From: Plotosus lineatus
Taxonomy: Eukaryota; Chordata; Actinopteri; Siluriformes; Plotosidae
DNA: 64,000 nt
NCBI GenBank assembly: GCA_024760905.1
Contig: CM045734.1
Coordinates: 45,326,064-45,390,063, forward strand
Direction of reading: 5' to 3'
Shown here: one piece after another, positions 32,367 through 43,412 of the stretch
Layout of the letters: each line of letters begins with the position of its first letter
How positions within the stretch are numbered: the stretch's first letter is position 1
The notes under the pieces: generated by a model
Databases searched by the model: none
What the model was told of the DNA's origin: nothing
The model's input: only the letters and a program-made list of their open reading frames with translations
Program-made: the position numbers and the translations under genes

Positions 32367-32545
32367 GTAAGTGACCAGGAGGTGAGCGTATGAAATAACT
32401 CCCTCCCGTGAGATCTCACCAATTAGTTCTCATAGATGCCTTGCAAAAGATGGCTACATGCATCAATCTGATTTTCAAATTTTTGTAAAGTCCCGATTGA
32501 TGGTTGTACCCTTTTGTTGATGTGCTATTCATGAGTCACAAAATA
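32367..32545 (-). mobile_element. Older SINE-like repeat, part 2
   Basis: It continues the repeat split by LINE copy C: GGTGAGCGTATGAAATAACT, CCCGTGAGATCTCACCAATT and ACCCTTTTGTTGATGTGC align with GTGAGCGTATGCCACC, CCCGTGAGAGCTTGGCCAAT and ACCCTTGTTGATGCGCC in the copy at 45 kb. Confidence 0.7.
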
Positions 32546-34609
32546 GTTCTTTTGAAAGTAGTCTAAAAATGTAAATAATGAAATTCTAATTAAAAAAACA
32601 AGCCAAAGTGTCAAGTGGAAAAAACAAAGCATCCATTTTCATGGCTAAATGACCTAATGCCATTTTCTCAGTTCATTACTCGTGTAGGTTGTGTAACTGG
32701 TTGTTAATCAGATAAAAGGGAAAGAGCACTGAATAAATTGCAGGGAACTTGGCAGGAACAGAGAATGCTTCAGCACGATAAATACAGCTAATTACCTAAA
32801 GGACAACTAGCTTTAACTTCCTTAAATGTTCAACAAAAAACTATTTTAATTAAGTTTTCAGTCTTTTTTTTTTTTTTTCCTCAGTGAACAGCTGACAAAA
32901 ACACCTGACCCCAGTTTAGTGAAAGCTGGTCCACATTGTGCTGTCAATGGACATTGTGTCTGCTAATTTGATAAGTGTTCATTGATTCATTAGGCCCTGC
33001 ACACTATTACTGAACTAATTCCCAGGCATGGAATTTGGGTGTCAAGGTCATACACATGGCCTCATACACATGGCCTTGTTTTATAAGAATAGATCACTCA
33101 GGCTGCCATGTGTATGACGTGTAGACTGACAAGACCATCTGACTCGTCTCAGTCTTTTGAAGAAGTGATTTTCACTTTAATGAACTTGTAGTCTCATGAA
33201 CCTTATGATGGGAGTCTGTCTTTTCTTTCTTTTCTTTTCTTTTTGTTATACATGGCCAGGAATGGCTATTTTGACAAAAGGAGGTCTGTCATTGACACTA
33301 ACCGACTTTATTCGTTTGTTACGATGAACTATTTGTCACTCTTGTGGTGGGAAGCTTACTTTTTGTGGCCATGCATGGAATTTTTCTTTCTTTTTTGCAT
33401 GCCTAGGCAGGCAAATGACTCTGAAGCTTGTGGACTGCTACTTGTCCAGTAAATGTAATGTGAGATATTTTGTATGATGTCTAAAGGTCATACTTTTTAA
33501 CTCTGTGCTGGCAATTTTTGAAAGGGGTGTTTTTTTGTTTGTTTTTTTTCTTCAGGAAAAAATAGAAATGTTTAGGAAAAAACACTGAAGATTAGTATAT
33601 GAACAAACTCAGGAATAAAGCCCGACATGGTACTCTTGTATAGGAATTTAATCAACAAAGGTGAGGATTATTCCTGGCATGTGTTCTTCCCCCTCTAATT
33701 ACAGCGGTTTGCAGTGGTAGCAATATTTTAATTAATTAATGAATGCCACATATTTCTATCCATTAGATGAGCTCCTGAACGGACCAATATAGTCATGGAA
33801 TATGGCTTGGATTGTTGTCTGACGTCTGTACGTGCCCAGCACAAGAATCCATATGATGCTTTCTACTCTGAGCTCACTGAGTTGATGTTGATTAGCTGTT
33901 ATGTATCACCGACTTGCATAACGATTTCCAGCAATAAAAAAAAATCAGTAGATTTATTTATGGTAATGAAATAAGAGCTCATGCACCACTGCTCAGATTT
34001 GCACACAATTATAAACAATCAAACTCAAGTCGGCAGACAAAATTGCAAATAAATCGATGTTCGTTTAGCAAACACAGAAATCAGAAGCTTCACAGAACAC
34101 GAACTTTTAAAGTCACAAGGCATGGATGACAACAAATCATTTAAAGGTAAACTTAAAAGGTACATTAAAATTAACCAAAACTGTAACCATTGTTTTTATC
34201 ACCGGCCCCTGTACTGCCTGTATTGTACTTTCTTTATGCAGAACACCTTATATCTGTTTGTTTGAAATTCTTTCTTGCAATGCTGTTTTTAGTAATTAGT
34301 TATTCTAACTATATGTTTTTGGAATGTGCAGCAGGGATGTGTGATACAATAATCGTGCAACCCCCCCCCACCCCACCCCATTTTTTTTTTTTTTTTTTTT
34401 TTTATCCAATTGTTAACATTCATAGCTCGAGGGGATTTTTCCTGTGGGAGCTTCGGCTCTCCTATACTCAGGTCTCATGTAATTGCAGGGCTAGATGAGA
34501 AGAGAGGTGTCTACTTTGATGTTTGATAGCTGACTTCCAGGTTGCAGGGTCAGTGTTTGTCTCCATGGCTCCCTTATTACTGCTGTACATTCTGTTAAGA
34601 GTGGAGTTC
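32546..34609. other. Unique DNA, no gene seen
   Basis: It contains a short local duplication of CATACACATGGCC at 33049-33076, T runs near 32865 and 33527, and C and T runs at 34361-34402. No gene was recognised. Confidence 0.45.
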
Positions 34610-35570
34610 TTCCAGATCATCTCACCAAAAAGCACTGTGTTCACAAGAGCAGAGAAGTCTGATACTGCCGTGACCGCCGGACATATTTTCATATCCGAAA
34701 TGAAGAATTACACCGTTGTTGCCCACATGGGCATTGAAGTCTCCCAAGACAATGAGTGAGTTTCCTGAGGGAGTCTTCTCCAACACACCCCCGTATAAAC
34801 TCCAAAAAGTGTGGGTACTCTGAACTGTCATTTAGTGCATAAGCACAAATAAGTCAGGACCGACCCCTCACCCGAAGGCGGGAGGAAGCTACCCTTTCGT
34901 TGACTGGGGTGAACTCCAACGTTTGAGCACCGGGGGGGGGCGCAAACCATGATGCCCACACCAGCTTGCCACCTCAACCCACGAGCAACTCCAGAATGGA
35001 ATAAAGTCCAGCCTCTGTCGAGATGGGTGGTTCCAGAACCCAAGCTATGCATTGAGGTGAGCCTGACTATATCTAGTCGGTATCTCTCCACCTCATGCAC
35101 CAACTCAAGCTCCTTCCCCATCAGCGAGGTGACATTCCATGTCCTCAGAGTCAGTAGCCAAGGATCGGTCCAACAGAACCCATGCCTTCGGCTGCCACCC
35201 AACTCATAATGCACCCGACTCCTATAGCCCTTCCCACAGGTGGTGGGTCCATGGGAGAGCAGACCCATGTCTTCATTTTGGGCTGGGCCCGATCGGGCTC
35301 CATGGGCAGAAGCCTGACCACCAGGTGCTCTCCTTCAAGCCCCTTCACCAGGCCTGGCTCCAGGGGGTGACCCGCATCCGGGCAGGGGAAACTGTGTCCT
35401 TGTTTTCTTTTTATTTGGCATAGAGGTCTTCTGAATTGCACTTCGTCTGGACCTTCACCCAGGACCTGTTTGCCTTGGGTGAGCCGACCAGGGGCATTAT
35501 TCCCCCGACAACATGGCTCCTAGGATCATTAAGTCACGCAAATCCCTCCACCACGATAAGCGATTCAAGG
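34610..35570 (-). pseudogene. LINE 5' region and endonuclease, inverted segment (RTE/Rex3-like)
   Basis: Read on the minus strand from 35570, a GC-rich 5' region with CGCTTATCGTGGTGGAGGGA leads into LRTWNVTSLMGKELELVHEV, then RYRLDIVRLTSMHSLGSGTT, then LFHSGVARGLRW, an AP-like endonuclease N-terminus. The frame stops after TYLCLCTK near 34828. It resumes with SLIVLGDFNAHVGNN, the GDFNAHVG active-site block, and is lost near 34620. Its polarity is opposite to the reverse transcriptase that follows at 35571-37134, so the 5' part of one LINE is inverted. The left border is approximate. Confidence 0.75.
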
Positions 35571-37134
35571 AAGGTAGGAGGAAGAGGGTGGGGTTTGCCC
35601 ATCACTGGAGCGGAGGTCACAGAGGGAGTCAAAGCTCCTCGGTGGTTGGGCTCCGGGGGTGGATGAGATCCATCCTGAATATCTCGGGGCTCTGGATGCT
35701 GTAGGACTGTCTTGGTTGACACGTCTCTGCAACATCGCGTGGTCATCGGGGGCTGTACCTCTGAATTGGCAAACTGGGATGATAGTCCTTCTTTTTAAAA
35801 AGGGCGATTGGAGTGTGTGTTCCAATTATTGGGGAATCACACTCTTCAGCCTACCCGGGAAAGTCTATGCAGGGGTACTTGAGAGGAGGATCCGACCGAT
35901 CGTCGAACCTCTGATTCAGGAGGAACAATGTGGTTTTCATCCTGGCTGTAGCACTCTTGACCAACTCTGTATGCTCCACAGGGTCTTGGAGGGAACATGG
36001 GAGTTTGACCAATCTGTCCACATATGTTTTGAGGATTTGGAGAAGGCTTTCGACTGTGCCCCTCGGACTATCTTTTGGGGCGTGCTCCGGGAGCACGGCG
36101 TTCTGGACCTGTTGCTGTGGGCCATTTGATCACTGTATCACAGGCACCAGAGTTTGTTCCTTATTGGTAACAACAGGTCGATTTTGTTTCTGGTGAGGGT
36201 TGGCGTCCACCAAGGCTGACCTTTTGCCACTGCTTCTGTTCAAAAATGTTATGGGCAGAGGGGTTGAGGGGTTCTGGTATTGTCGCCATCGGATCTCATC
36301 TCTGCTTTTTGTGGATGACATTGTTCTTTTGGCTTCATCAAGCTGGGACCTCCAGCTCTCATTGGAGCGATTCGCAGTTGAGCACGAAGCGGCCGGGATG
36401 AAAATCAGCACCTCCAATTATGAGGACATGATTCTGTCAGACAAGGGTGGAATGCACACTCCGGGTCGAGAATGAGGTTCTGCCTCATGTGGAGGAGTTT
36501 CAGTATCTTGGTCTTGTTGACGAGGGAGGGAAGGATGGAGCGGAAGATCAACAGAACGATTGCTGCAGCCTCTGCTGTAAAGCGGAGCCTGTATCAGTCC
36601 GTTGTGGTGAAGGGGAGCTGAGCTGCAAGGCAAAGCTCTCAGTTTACCAGTTGATATATGTTCAAACCCTCACCTATGGTCACGAGCTTTGGGGAGTGAC
36701 CGAAAGAACAAGATCTCGGATACAAGCGCCTGAAATAAGTTTCCTTTGCCGGGTGGCGGGGCTCTCCATTAGAGCTAAGGTGAGAAGCGCTGCCCTTCGG
36801 GGAGAGCTTGGAGTAGAACCATTGCTCCTCCGCATTGAGAGGGGCCACTTGAGGTGACTTGAGCATTTGGTCAGAATGCCTCCGAATGACTCCCCGGTGT
36901 GGTGTTTCAGACATGTCCAACCAGGAAGGGACTTCGGGGTCGACCAAGAACACGCTGGAGGGATTATGTCTCTCGGCTCGTCTGGGAACGCCTCGGTGTC
37001 CTCCCAGAAGAGCTGGAGGAAGTGGCTGGGGAGAGGGATGTCTGGACCTCATTGCTTAGACTGCTGCCCCCGCAACCTGACCCCGGAAGAAGTGGAAGAT
37101 GATGATGATGATGAAATGAAGCATGAATGAATGT
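35571..37134 (+). pseudogene. LINE reverse transcriptase and 3' end (RTE/Rex3-like)
   Basis: In order: MDEIHPEYLGALDAVGLSWL, WQTGMIVLLFKKGDWSVCSN, EEQCGFHPGCSTLDQLCML and the motif A block DLEKAFDCAP, then a stop after LLLWAI. After a frameshift with lost sequence come RISSLLFVDDIVLLASS (catalytic FVDD) and HEAAGMKISTSNYE. Then come LTYGHELWGVTERTRSRIQA and the C-terminal PTRKGLRGRPRTRWRDYVSR. The 3' end is a GATGATGATGATGATG tract near 37098-37113 followed by GAATGAATG. Several frameshifts and stops make it inactive. The family name is from memory of the motif set and the GATG-type tail. Confidence 0.75.
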
Positions 37135-37243
37135 CAGGTTAATAGGCTCATATGGACAAGATTGCTTTTGTAAAGGTTACTATTTAACTGTTTTCACGGG
37201 TGGTGAAACCATCCTCTCTCTTCAGGTGATTACAGAAGAATTT

Positions 37244-37345
37244 TTTGAAGATTTGAAGATGGAATTTTACTTCCGGTATAGAACTCGCGGATTATCTTGA
37301 TTCGCAGGAGGAGCCGGAACCAAACTCCCGCTAATAACGAGGGCC

Positions 37346-37348
<3 letters not shown>
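37244..37348 (+). mobile_element. Right-end fragment of another Tigger-type family
   Basis: GAACTCGCGGATTATC, then AGCCGGAACCAAACTCCCGC, then TAATAACGAGGGCCTACTG has the form of a Tigger-type terminal block. The closing TA has been lost in the adjoining (TG)n run. Confidence 0.55.

Positions 37349-37390
<42 letters not shown>
37349..37390. repeat. (TG)n microsatellite
   Basis: About 21 TG units directly abut the transposon end fragment. Confidence 0.95.
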
Positions 37391-37394
<4 letters not shown>

Positions 37395-37980
37395 TTTTTT
37401 ATTTATATATATTGTACAAGTAAATTTGGTGTAGCCTAGGCTAACCTAGAGACAAGCTAATTCCAATTAAGTTGTTTTCAACTTGCGTCGTTTCTCCTGG
37501 AACCAATTAATGATGCAAGCTGTCTTATTTCAGAACAACTTCATAGTCCTGATTGAAATTTGACTGGACTTGACTGTGACATAAGCAGGTCCCCTCATTT
37601 ACGTTGCAATAAATATTTATAATTATATCTGGAGCACACAATTCAGGCCGTGTATATAAAATCAAATTGAAATGTATGCACATTCCTTGAAAGTTTATTT
37701 TCAGTTTATGGTTATTTACAGCATAATGACATCACTTTAGATTGCAGTGTCTCCTGTCAGATTTTTAATGGTGCATGTAATGGAGAAGAGTCCCTTAGGC
37801 TTAGGTCTTGTCATAGTAATTGTTCATGCTCACCTAAGTGTTCCCTTTTACTAAGTTCTTTTTTGAGAACTTTGTGTGGGATTTTTTTCAGTCTCTATCT
37901 TTATATATTTCTTTTATATGAATTCATACTTTTTACATTTTATTTTATTTTATTAAAAGCACTGAGATTTTGATTTTGGT
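37391..37980. other. Unique DNA, no gene seen
   Basis: AT-rich sequence without recognisable features. Confidence 0.5.
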
Positions 37981-38283
37981 ATACTGTATTAATCCCCGTA
38001 AGGGAAATTATTTCCTCTGCAGTTAATGCATCCAAAATGAGCACACGAACATGCATGTAAACAGTGAGCACGCATGCACTTGGAGCAATGGGCTGCCACA
38101 CACATTGGGGTTCCCGGAGAGCAGATGGGGTGAGGTCAAGGGCACTTCAGTCACTAATGTGGAGGAAGGGAAAGTGCAACTCACTCCCGCACCGCCACAC
38201 ATTTTCCCTGTTGGTTTGTGCATCAAATCAGCGATCCCTCGTTCCCAGAGCTGCTTCTCTAACCGTTAGGCTACGGCTACCCC
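37981..38283 (-). mobile_element. tRNA-related SINE family IV
   Basis: On the minus strand the head reads GGGGTAGCCGTAGCCTAACG followed by GTTAGAGAAGCAGCTCTGGG, with an A-box-like segment and a degraded B box. The far end (on the plus strand) is TTAATCCCCGTAAGGGAAAT, a tail seen in a common fish SINE. The middle contains ATTGGGGTTCCCGGAGAGCA and CAAGGGCACTTCAGTC. Confidence 0.6.
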
Positions 38284-40728
38284 ACGATTATGTCCCAGGA
38301 CACTGGGATGCATCTTTACAAGTTTATAAGATTCTTTTTAAGATAGTTGTCTTAATTTACAAGTTAAATCTTATGTCATAGTTTCAAATTGTATCGTGAA
38401 TAGTGGAATGTCTTAAAACCAATGTTAAGTAGTGTCAATTTTATCCTATTAGAAATGTTACAGACGAATGAAGAACTTCATAGCCATTTCTGAAATACTG
38501 TTTTTGATAAATCATTGCAAAATTAAAGTTTGAATGCAAATGAAATTTAAAATCAACCAAAGCTTTTGTTATTTTTAAAATGTGTATTTATGTCTGTACC
38601 AAAAATTGCACCAAAACAAGGCATTTCACTTTGTCTTCTTTAGGCAAAGGTTTGTGACTGGTTCATGAACAAATTCCTCCAGACACTTTTAAGGAGTGTA
38701 GTTTCTGATTCAGGTTTTCTCTCATGCTTTTTAATCCTCAAATACTCACTTTAAACATTCTGTGCTGGTTATCTCTTACACTCCAGTAAATCATTACATT
38801 CCCAGTAATTTCTTTTTTGTGCTCTGCAGTTTGATTACTGTGTTTAATCAACAATTTGGTTGCTGCTTAAGGTCTTGTTGCTGTGGGCTTTGCACTTTTT
38901 CACCCAGCTAATACTTAGCTGGTTAATATATCAGTTTGAATGAAAGCATTTGGCTATTTAGATTTTTTTTTTTATCCAGTTGTCATGTATACTCTCTAAA
39001 CAATACAAAGACAAACTTTTGTCTCAGGAAGACAAGGGATAGGCCTAATTTTTTAAAGTTTGTGTCACCTTGTGGTTTCACCATCCTGCTCCTACTGCCT
39101 GAGCCTGTACTCTTCATACAGACAGAGCCCCATTGTAAAGGTGCTTGCTGAATGAATAGATGTCCAGATGCTTTTGACGCACTGTCAACCACAGCACTCG
39201 GCACATACCAGCATGTAACCACACACTACAGTGCACTTATTAAAGAGCGTGAGTCACCATCGTCTTTAAAAAGCACCAAACAGCATGATTTTCCTTACTT
39301 GACAAGTTTTTCATGGTTACTCGAACACCATACTCGTATCCTATGCATATCAAGATGAATTTGTTTTATAATAACTTTGTTGTTGAACACAATAACCAAA
39401 AAAAAAAAAAAAAGTGCAATCTTGGTCTTGATATGTAAAGTCCCCCATCAAGAAACTGGATGGATTGAACATTTCAACTGTAACAATTAAGTTGTTTTTG
39501 AATTGTTTTCTCTGTAAAATGTATGATTGACTGACAGAATCAATAACTTGTAGCTACAAAACATCGAGCAAATAATTTATCCAATTAGATTACAAGTGAG
39601 TATCCATAGCATGCGACCTTTCTATTCAAACGAGTAATGCCTTACACTGCAGAAATAGTTTGAATGAAAGTACCAACTGCATATTTGGCCATTGGACATC
39701 GATGTACAAGTGACACTCGAAATATTGAGCAGACTAGCACAAAAAATCGAACCCTCCAAACTTAGACACACTGGCACGTCCTAATCACATGACTGATTTA
39801 AAATGACGTAACAGTTAAACGGTCTTCAACTCGTGTCAGAAATGAAAAGTATTTCAAAATAAAGTCGGAGGTCCCCCCCCCCCTTTCCTTTAATAAATTT
39901 AGTTCACCTCATCAGTTACTTGTCAGATTTTTATTTTATTTACCTTCATATTTAATGTGATGCACAAGCTTGTTTCTCCAGATGCTGGACATCCAACGTC
40001 ATCTGCAATTCTCACTTCGAAATAATTACGAACAGCTCTTTTTATTGACATCACACTGCCATGCCCCTCTTTGCGCACTACCGGGATATAATTTAAACCA
40101 AAATGGTGTAACAATTGCAAGCTGGTTCAGATAAGAAAATAAGTGAAAAATCAAAATCTGGCAATCTCACCAAATCTACAGGAATAATTTTTGGAATTTA
40201 TTGGTAAGAAAGGTTTCATTATTGATGAGCTACCATGGCTCGACGATATGTGGCAAGTAGAATTCTGATTAGTTTTTTATAAGAATGTGTTGGGGACAGT
40301 TGCATAATGGTTAGCACCCTTGAGCTTTACACCAAGTCCTGGGCTTGAGCTTGGTTGGCAAGAGCCTTTCACGTTTTCATGTTCTTACTGTGCTTGCAAG
40401 GGTTTCCAGTTTCAAGTACATTACACGAATTGGCTATTCCAAATTCCTCTGAGTGTGACACTGTGAATGGCCCAGTCATGCATGCCAGTCCTAAGTCCAG
40501 ATGAATGGGGGATAGAAAAAGACCCAGTGATCTGATCTGTAAATGATATAAAAATAGACTGGGAATTATAAATGGCAGTAACTTATATCCCTAGTTTTAG
40601 ACTACAAACATAGTTTCTTCTTGTGTTAAGAATGATAAAGGTTGTGACAGTGTGTTAAACCCATGGTAGTGAAATAGCAATCCTTTCAAACAGGATAATG
40701 GAAAGGGATTTCAGGAGGTTTCAACTTT
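38284..40728. other. Unique DNA, with one degraded tRNA-like/L2-like repeat
   Basis: No gene was recognised. At about 40290-40510 a decayed repeat has a tRNA-like GCATAATGGTTAGCACCC and a later TTTTCATGTTCTTACTGTGC block. A poly-A run is at 39399-39413 and a C run at 39873. Confidence 0.45.
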
Positions 40729-42128
40729 GTTAATACTGATGATTTTGGCATACAGCTCATAAACTCTCAAAATTCCTATCTCAAAAAATTAGCATATCAT
40801 GAAAAGGTAGTCTAAATGAGCTATTAACCTAGTCATCTGAATCAACCAATTAACTCTAAACACCTGCAAAAGATTCCTAAGGCTTTTAAAAACTCCCAGC
40901 CTGGTTCATTACTCAAAACCACAATCATGGGTAAGACTGCCGACCTGACTGCTGTCCAGAAGGCCATCATTGACACCCTCAAGCAAGAAGGTAAGACACA
41001 GAAAGAAATCTCTGAGCGAATAGGCTGTTCCCAGAGTGCTGTATCAAGCCACCTCAGTGGGACGTCTGTGGGAAGGAAAAAGTGTGGCAGAAAACGCTGC
41101 ACAACCAGAAGAGGTGACCGGACCCTGAGGAAGATTGTGGATAAGGGCCGATTCCAGACCATGGGGGACCTGTGGAAGCAGTGGGCTGGGCTACAGGTGC
41201 CGCACTCCCCAGTTCAAGCCACTTTTGAACCAGAAACGGCAGCAGAAGCGCCTGACCTGGGCGATAGAGAAGCAGCACTGGACTGTTGCTCAGTGGTCCA
41301 AAGTACTTTTTTCAGTTGAAAGAAGATTTTGCATGTCATTCGGAAATCAAGGTGCCAGAGTCTGGAGGAAGACTGGGGACAAGGAAATGCCAAAATGCCT
41401 GAAGTCCAGTGTCAAGTACCCACAGTCAGTGATGGTCCGGGGTGCCATGTCAGCTGCTGGTGTTGGTCCACTGTGTTTTATCAAGGGTAGTTTCAATGCA
41501 GCTAGCTATCAGGAGTTATTGAAGCATTTCATGCTTCCATCTGCTGAGAAGCTTTATGGAGATGAAGATTTCACTTTTCAGCACGACCTGGCACCTGCTC
41601 ACAGTGCCAAAACCACTGCTAAATGGTTTACTGACCATGGTATTACTGTGCTCAATTGGCCTGCCAACTCTCCTGACCTGAAGCCCATAGAGAATCTGTG
41701 GGATATTGTGAAGAGAAAGTTGAGAGACACCAGACCCAACACTGTGGATGAGCTTAAGGCCGCTATCGAAGCATCCTGGGCCTCCGTAACAGCAGTGCCA
41801 CAGGCTGATTGCCTCCATGCCACGCCGCATTGAAGCAGTCATTTCTGCAAAAGGATTCCCGACCAAGTATTGAGTGCATAACTGAACATAATTATTTGAA
41901 GGTTGACTTTTTTTATTTGTCGGATGAAATATACTAATTTTTTGAGATCGGGATTTTTGGTTTTTCTTTACTTTTTTACCAAAATGATCAATATTAAAAC
42001 AATAAAAGGCTTGAACTACTTCAGTTGTGTGTAATGAATCTAAAATATTTGAAAGTCTACTGTTTATCAGTACATTACAGAAAATAATGAACTTTATCAC
42101 AATATGCTAATTTTTTTAGAAGGACTAG
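40729..42128 (+). mobile_element. Tc1-type transposon with IR/DR ends, left outer repeat missing
   Basis: The left part starts in the inner segment (TAATACTGATGATTTTGGCA) and has the inner repeat TATCTCAAAAAATTAGCATA at 40778-40797. The right part has the inner repeat TACTAATTTTTTGAGATCGG near 41932-41951, continues about 120 bases further and has an outer copy, ACAATATGCTAATTTTTTTA, near 42099-42118. Two repeats on the right and one on the left mean that the left terminus has been lost. The copy therefore lacks an intact terminal pair. Confidence 0.85.
40927..41873 (+). pseudogene. Tc1 transposase pseudogene (second family)
   Basis: The start MGKTADLTAVQKAIIDTLKQ leads into the helix-turn-helix (EISERIGCSQSAVSSHLSGT). 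An internal deletion near 41183 shifts the frame. The second frame has KQHWTVAQWSKVLFSVERRF, where the first catalytic Asp of the usual SDES block has become Val. The second Asp is kept in FQHDLAPAHSAKTT and the Glu in SPDLKPIENLWDIVKRKL. A further frame break near 41790 separates the last residues, which end at the TGA at 41871. Deletion, frameshifts and a lost catalytic Asp make it inactive. Confidence 0.92.
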
Positions 42129-43084
42129 TATATATGGGCAACACCCTTTCATACCTACTAGTGTTGCCATGTTTTTGCCAGGACCCCATCTTGGCCTTTG
42201 GCTGTTTTACTACAGGGTGCACTTATTTTCTGATTGCATGGCTCCATCCTGACAGGTGTTGTAGCACACTAAAAAGGGAGCAAATCTCAAAGTAGGGCTG
42301 TAAGGATTGGGACAACAACCAAACCAGGAGGAATATGCAGGATACAATATGTTAAAAATATAGTATGATGTCACAGTGTATTTCCATTTTTTTTAATCAG
42401 TAAATACAGATTTTTGCTTCATATCACCAAGGTGTTGTCTTGAAGGTACAGAAAATATTAAGAAAATAGCTCATGTTTGTCTTACCTTTACACAGTTCTG
42501 CTTCAGGGATCGAATAGCATATGACTATTTATTAGCTGAGGGAATATGTATACCCTCATGTCTATTGGTCTTCATGATCTTACCTCCTAATGTCAATCTG
42601 AATAGCAAAGATGGTATTAAGTCATTCTTGACTATGATGTCACATGTTGTCCCTCTGGGCTTCCTCCACTACTTAAAAACAAAAGGCTAACAATGTCAGA
42701 GGGAAGTAGTGAGCCGAACAGCTGCTCCACTCGCTGCCCAGCAGATGGAGAGTCGTAAGCACTAGATCAGAGTCTTGAATATGGATTACTCCCGAATACA
42801 ATAGGACCAGCCACTCGGCATTGAGCCGATTCATGCTTATGCAAAAGCTTGCCTTGTGGAGTCCTGTGCCACTGTGATTGTGTAATGTGTGCGAGTGTGT
42901 GTGTTTTCGGATGATTTTCTAAAGGTAGTCATTCTTTTTTTGGTTTATTTTTTTTCTTTAAATTCATAAACATGCAAGGTGAAATTGGAAATGGCAATTA
43001 AAACCGGTTTGAAGAACAATGCCAGGCAAGGGTGGAATTAAGCAAAAATAAGCTACTGGGCAACAGGACTAGTGAATGTACTGG
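42129..43084. other. Unique DNA, no gene seen
   Basis: No gene or repeat recognised. Confidence 0.5.
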
Positions 43085-43090
43085 TCAGCA

Positions 43091-43320
43091 ACTTCTTCTT
43101 TTCCTTTCGGCTTTTCAGAGGTAGCCACAGCAAACCATCTGCCTCCATCTCACCATATCCTCTGTATCTTCTACTCTACTCAAACTACCTTCATGTCCCT
43201 CTTCACCACATCCATAAATCTTCTTTGGTCTTCCTCTGGGCCTTCTGCCTGGTAGTTTCAACCTCAGCATCCTACTACCAATATACTCACTATCCCTCCT
43301 CTGTACATGTCCAAACCATC
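43091..43320 (-). mobile_element. RTE LINE 3' fragment (copy D)
   Basis: The minus strand encodes VRWFGHVQRRDSEYIGSRML, then a PGRRPRGRPK block with a one-base shift, and ends in a damaged GCTACCTCTGAAAAGCC tail plus GAAAGGAAAAGAAG. It is truncated at 43320, where a Tigger-type end fragment begins. Confidence 0.85.
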
Positions 43321-43410
43321 TTACATGTAAAATGCTGCTCAAGTTACGAAAAAATCAGGTTACGAAACCACTTCTGGAACGGATTAATTTTGTAAGGTGA
43401 GGTTCCACTG
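43321..43410 (+). mobile_element. Tigger-type family B-related right-end fragment
   Basis: ACATGTAAAATGCTG, then GTTACGAAAAAATC, then GGAACGGATTAATTTTGTAA, ending GAGGTTCCACTG before TA. The layout is that of family B right ends, but the last bases differ (GAGGTTCCACTG), suggesting a sister family. Confidence 0.65.
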
Positions 43411-43412
43411 TA

